Source: Pseudomonadota bacterium
Lineage (GTDB): Bacteria > Desulfobacterota > Syntrophia > Syntrophales > UBA5619
Direction: 5' to 3'
Length of the DNA stretch: 7,915 bases
Assembly: GCA_018896355.1 (NCBI GenBank)
Contig: JAHIMW010000235.1
Location: 1 to 7,915 of the forward strand
Shown: positions 6,535 through 7,915 of the stretch, piece after piece
Layout: each line of letters starts with the position of its first letter
Numbering within the stretch: position 1 is the first letter of the stretch
Program-made: the position numbers and the translations under genes
The notes under the pieces: model-generated
What the model saw: only the letters and a program-made list of their open reading frames with translations
Told to the model about the DNA's origin: nothing
Databases searched by the model: none

Positions 6535-6872
6535 AACTAATCAATATCATTGCGGATATCTTCAGGAGTAAAACCTACACCGAATGGCTGGCACATCTGC
6601 GCAAGTTCAAGCTGGTGTGGTCGCCGGTTGTCACGCCGCTGGAGGTGACCCATGACGAGCAGGCGATCGCCAACGACTTTTTCGGTGAGCTGGAGATCGC
6701 CGGCCACGGAAAGATCAAGGTACTCAACAATCCCATCAGGCTGTCGAAAACCCCGGCCGGCATTCAATGCCGGGCGCCGGAACTGGGGGAGCACACAGCG
6801 GAACTGATGGCGCGGTTGGGATATCAACCCGAAGAGATCCGGCGTATGAAAGAGGCGGGCATAATCTCTTGA
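6525..6872 (+). pseudogene. C-terminal part of the same CoA-transferase, shifted out of frame
   Basis: 115 residues without a plausible start of their own, continuing the CoA-transferase after a one-base shift at the A7 tract. They hold the usual family C-terminus: WSPVVTPLEVTHDEQAIAN (a V-TP-E-V-D-Q-AN pattern), then PAGIQCRAPELGEHTAEL and a closing LGYQPEEIRRMKEAGII. The expected link FxTSxxxxxNxxEL is restored without a gap if one A is added, which points to a recent deletion, a sequencing error, or slippage at the tract. If expressed as written, the enzyme lacks this segment and is probably inactive. Confidence 0.8.
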
Positions 6873-7070
6873 GTTTCCCTCCGTCCGGGAAATCGGCTTA
6901 AGGCGCTGATCGTCCACTGTCAGGAACACTTGATCCGCTGGAGCTGCCCCCGGGATATCGAGTTTCGGGAAAACCTCCCCTGCACGCTGGTCGGCAAAAT
7001 CGCCTTCAATATCCTTGAACAGCAGGAGGTTGCGAGACTGAAGGCCGAAGGGAAATACTGCGGAGAATGA
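6873..7070 (+). pseudogene. C-terminal remnant of an AMP-forming acyl-CoA ligase
   Basis: 65 codons open directly after the CoA-transferase stop, in the same frame, and end at TGA 7068-7070. The peptide opens VSLRPG, continues with LIVHCQEHLIRW and CPRDIEFRENLP, and has the TLVGK motif. This is the pattern of the last part of the AMP-binding enzyme C-terminal domain, including the conserved Gly-Lys whose lysine serves adenylation in intact ligases. More than 400 residues of the expected protein are absent and there is no start codon or ribosome-binding site, so this is a gene fragment. It suggests the locus once encoded a ligase beside the CoA-transferase. The remaining 7071-7222 holds only a possible promoter for the next pair. 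Confidence 0.7.
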
Positions 7071-7142
7071 TTTCGGGACGGACGGGTTCTTGATGTGAAT
7101 GATGGTAATCCGCAAGTGAGTTGTCGGTATCGCGGAGGATGC

Positions 7143-7171
7143 TTGCAGGTAATTTCCAAACATGGTAAAGT
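7143..7171 (+). promoter_or_regulatory. Possible promoter of the toxin-antitoxin operon
   Basis: TTGCAG (7143-7148), 17 bases, then TAAAGT (7166-7171): three and four of six consensus positions. The spacing is ideal but the boxes are weak, as is common where an antitoxin autorepresses its operon. An AT-rich stretch (7170-7204) separates it from the antitoxin start. Confidence 0.3.
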
Positions 7172-7222
7172 TCTTTCAAAATGTTTTCCCTTTAAAACAA
7201 GAATAGCGGAAAGGAGTTTCCT

Positions 7223-7423
7223 ATGTTGAACGCCATCAAAGTCAATTTATCCCGGCAAGAGATCATCGGCGCCGTAAAGTCCATGAACAAAAGGGACAGG
7301 GATGACTTCCTGGAGGAACTGCTCGCAACAACCTCCCCCGAGTACTTGGAAAGCATCAGGGATGCCCGTGCAGATTATAAAGCCGGTCGCGTTAAAACGC
7401 ATGATGAGGTATTCGGGCATTGA
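7223..7423 (+). CDS. RelB-like antitoxin of a type II toxin-antitoxin pair
   Basis: 66 residues. It probably binds and neutralises the RelE-like toxin encoded next and, like most such antitoxins, represses the shared promoter; the function is inferred from family and gene order. The N-terminal half (about 1-40) is polar and helical-looking (SRQEIIGAVKSMNKRDRDDFLEEL). The C-terminal tail YLESIRDARADYKAGRVKTHDEVF is of the kind found in small RelB/Phd-like antitoxins paired with RelE toxins. AAGGAG lies 7 bases before the ATG. Its TGA stop overlaps the toxin start by 4 bp, so translation is coupled. Confidence 0.8.
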   Translation: MLNAIKVNLSRQEIIGAVKSMNKRDRDDFLEELLATTSPEYLESIRDARADYKAGRVKTHDEVFGH

Positions 7424-7677
7424 GTTACCGGCTGGCATATACCCTGAGAGCCGTCAAAGACATTGACAGACTTGATGCCGGTGTCAAAAAACGCATCGGC
7501 GCGACCCTCCTTCGCTTCAAAGACAATCCGCTCCAATACGCCGAACGGCTGACCGACCCGGAACTCGGCGGCTACCGTTTCCGCATCGGTGATTATCGCG
7601 TGATCTTCGACATAGAAGGCAACGATATTGTCGTGCTTCACGCCGGTCACCGCAAAGAAATTTATAAAAGAAAGTAG
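7420..7677 (+). CDS. RelE/ParE-family toxin
   Basis: 85 residues, the usual size for the superfamily. The sequence runs YTLRAVKDIDRLD (7-19), a helical middle, then ELGGYRFRIGDYRVIFDI (48-65) and a closing HAGHRKEIYKR (74-84). The basic residues Arg53/55/60, Arg78 and Tyr82 fit the positions used by RelE-type mRNA interferases to cut mRNA on the ribosome; activity is inferred. The start is TTG at 7420, overlapping the antitoxin stop codon (TTGA); no ATG or GTG fits better, and GAGGT (7405-7409) provides a ribosome-binding site. A TTG start probably keeps toxin output below antitoxin output. A gyrase-targeting ParE member is the alternative, but the C-terminus favours RelE. Confidence 0.85.
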   Translation: MSYRLAYTLRAVKDIDRLDAGVKKRIGATLLRFKDNPLQYAERLTDPELGGYRFRIGDYRVIFDIEGNDIVVLHAGHRKEIYKRK

Positions 7678-7764
7678 GCTCATCCGGTTAGTGTGTGTTT
7701 CCGGTAACAAAGCATGGCGGAAATTCGGGGTGGGAAATTCTGGGACATGATACTCAATAATGGA

Positions 7765-7792
7765 TTGACCTGCGGGGAATCTGTATTATGTT
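7765..7792 (+). promoter_or_regulatory. Possible promoter for the gene starting at 7909
   Basis: TTGACC (7765-7770, five of six), 16 bases, TATGTT (7787-7792, four of six). A start point near 7799 would give a leader of about 110 nt that includes the entire 7820-7908 structure. Confidence 0.35.
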
Positions 7793-7819
7793 TGAATGCA
7801 TAAGTAATCTTGGTTGAAA

Positions 7820-7908
7820 GGAAACCTCCTGGTGGTACAGTAGGCTTGTTGATGCAAGCGGCTGGGTCGAGATGGTCTCGCCCAGAAACAGACCAGAAGG
7901 AGGTTTCC
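7820..7908 (+). promoter_or_regulatory. Branched leader RNA that pairs with the Shine-Dalgarno sequence
   Basis: The outer stem pairs GGAAACCTCC (7820-7829) with GGAGGTTTCC (7899-7908), then TGGT (7830-7833) with ACCA (7892-7895), leaving a 3-base bulge. Inside are two hairpins: GCTTG-TTGATG-CAAGC (7844-7859) and CTGGG(T)CGAGA-TGG-TCTCGCCCAG (7862-7885). The outer stem buries AAGGAGG (7897-7903), which sits 5 bases before the ATG at 7909. The predicted effect is low translation unless the stem is opened or only a shorter transcript is made. The pairing is read directly from the sequence; regulation is inference. Confidence 0.65.
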
Positions 7909-7915
7909 ATGAGAA
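7909..7915 (+). CDS. First codons of a gene running off the window, perhaps an IS transposase
   Basis: ATG AGA A is all that is visible. The support is a perfect AAGGAGG ribosome-binding site 5 bases upstream (7897-7903). A start of Met-Arg followed by an A-initial codon would fit IstA-type transposases, but two codons cannot identify a family. Confidence 0.45.

Larger units (their letters stand above)
7692..7915 (+). mobile_element. Probable left end of an insertion sequence (possibly IS21 type), cut by window edge
   Basis: Just after the toxin, 7692-7760 looks like IS terminal sequence. It has TTTCCG (7698-7703) inverted as CGGAAA (7718-7723), and a direct repeat GGAAATTCGGGG (7719-7730) / GGAAATTCTGGG (7733-7744), 11 of 12 matching. 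Arrays of short repeats of this kind serve as transposase-binding sites at ends of IS21-like elements. A strong ribosome-binding site and ATG follow at 7909. The IS identity rests on this layout and on memory of similar ends; the outer boundary, target duplication and transposase are not visible. Confidence 0.4.

Noticed and set aside
6537..7163. 208-codon minus-strand ORF
   Set aside because: It is a shadow across the CoA-transferase C-terminus and the ligase remnant, both of which read well on the plus strand.
7820..7908. Bridge RNA of an IS110-type element
   Set aside because: The hairpin loops are only 6 and 3 nt, without the large internal guide loops of bridge RNAs, and the outer stem ends exactly at the ribosome-binding site. 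A translation-control leader fits better.

Overview
The window looks like a chromosomal piece of a GC-rich anaerobic bacterium, most plausibly a Desulfobacterota ('deltaproteobacterial') lineage such as the Syntrophus/Smithella group. That placement is inference. It rests on a ferredoxin-dependent 2-oxoacid oxidoreductase next to succinyl-CoA synthetase, a family III CoA-transferase with an acyl-CoA ligase remnant, and dispersed hairpin repeats of a style I associate with those genomes.

Left two thirds (1-5486), all on the minus strand. Reading leftward from a near-consensus sigma70 promoter at 5458-5486, the genes are korD (ferredoxin subunit), korA (alpha), korB (beta, TPP), korC (gamma), sucC and sucD (cut by the window start). 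korD-korA and korA-korB are each separated by one base. The last three junctions are wider and hold hairpin repeats: a 125-bp element with perfect 21-bp inverted ends between korB and korC, two palindromic elements between korC and sucC, and a GC-rich hairpin between sucC and sucD. Together the genes interconvert 2-oxoglutarate, succinyl-CoA and succinate, with ferredoxin as electron carrier and ADP/ATP (or GDP/GTP) as phosphate carrier. The direction could be oxidative or reductive; the sequence does not decide.

Middle (5487-7070), plus strand. A divergent intergenic region leads to a family III (CaiB/BaiF) CoA-transferase gene split by a single-base frameshift at a run of seven A. Directly behind it, and not covered by any complete ORF, is a 65-codon remnant of the C-terminal domain of an AMP-forming acyl-CoA ligase. 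This looks like a decaying acyl-CoA activation locus.

Right end (7143-7915), plus strand. A RelB/RelE-type toxin-antitoxin pair overlaps by 4 bp, and the toxin uses a TTG start. It is followed by what I read as the left end of an insertion sequence, possibly IS21-type. The IS leader RNA is predicted to fold into a branched structure that hides the strong Shine-Dalgarno sequence of a gene starting at 7909. This leader is the most unusual signal in the window. I see no convincing new multi-gene system.
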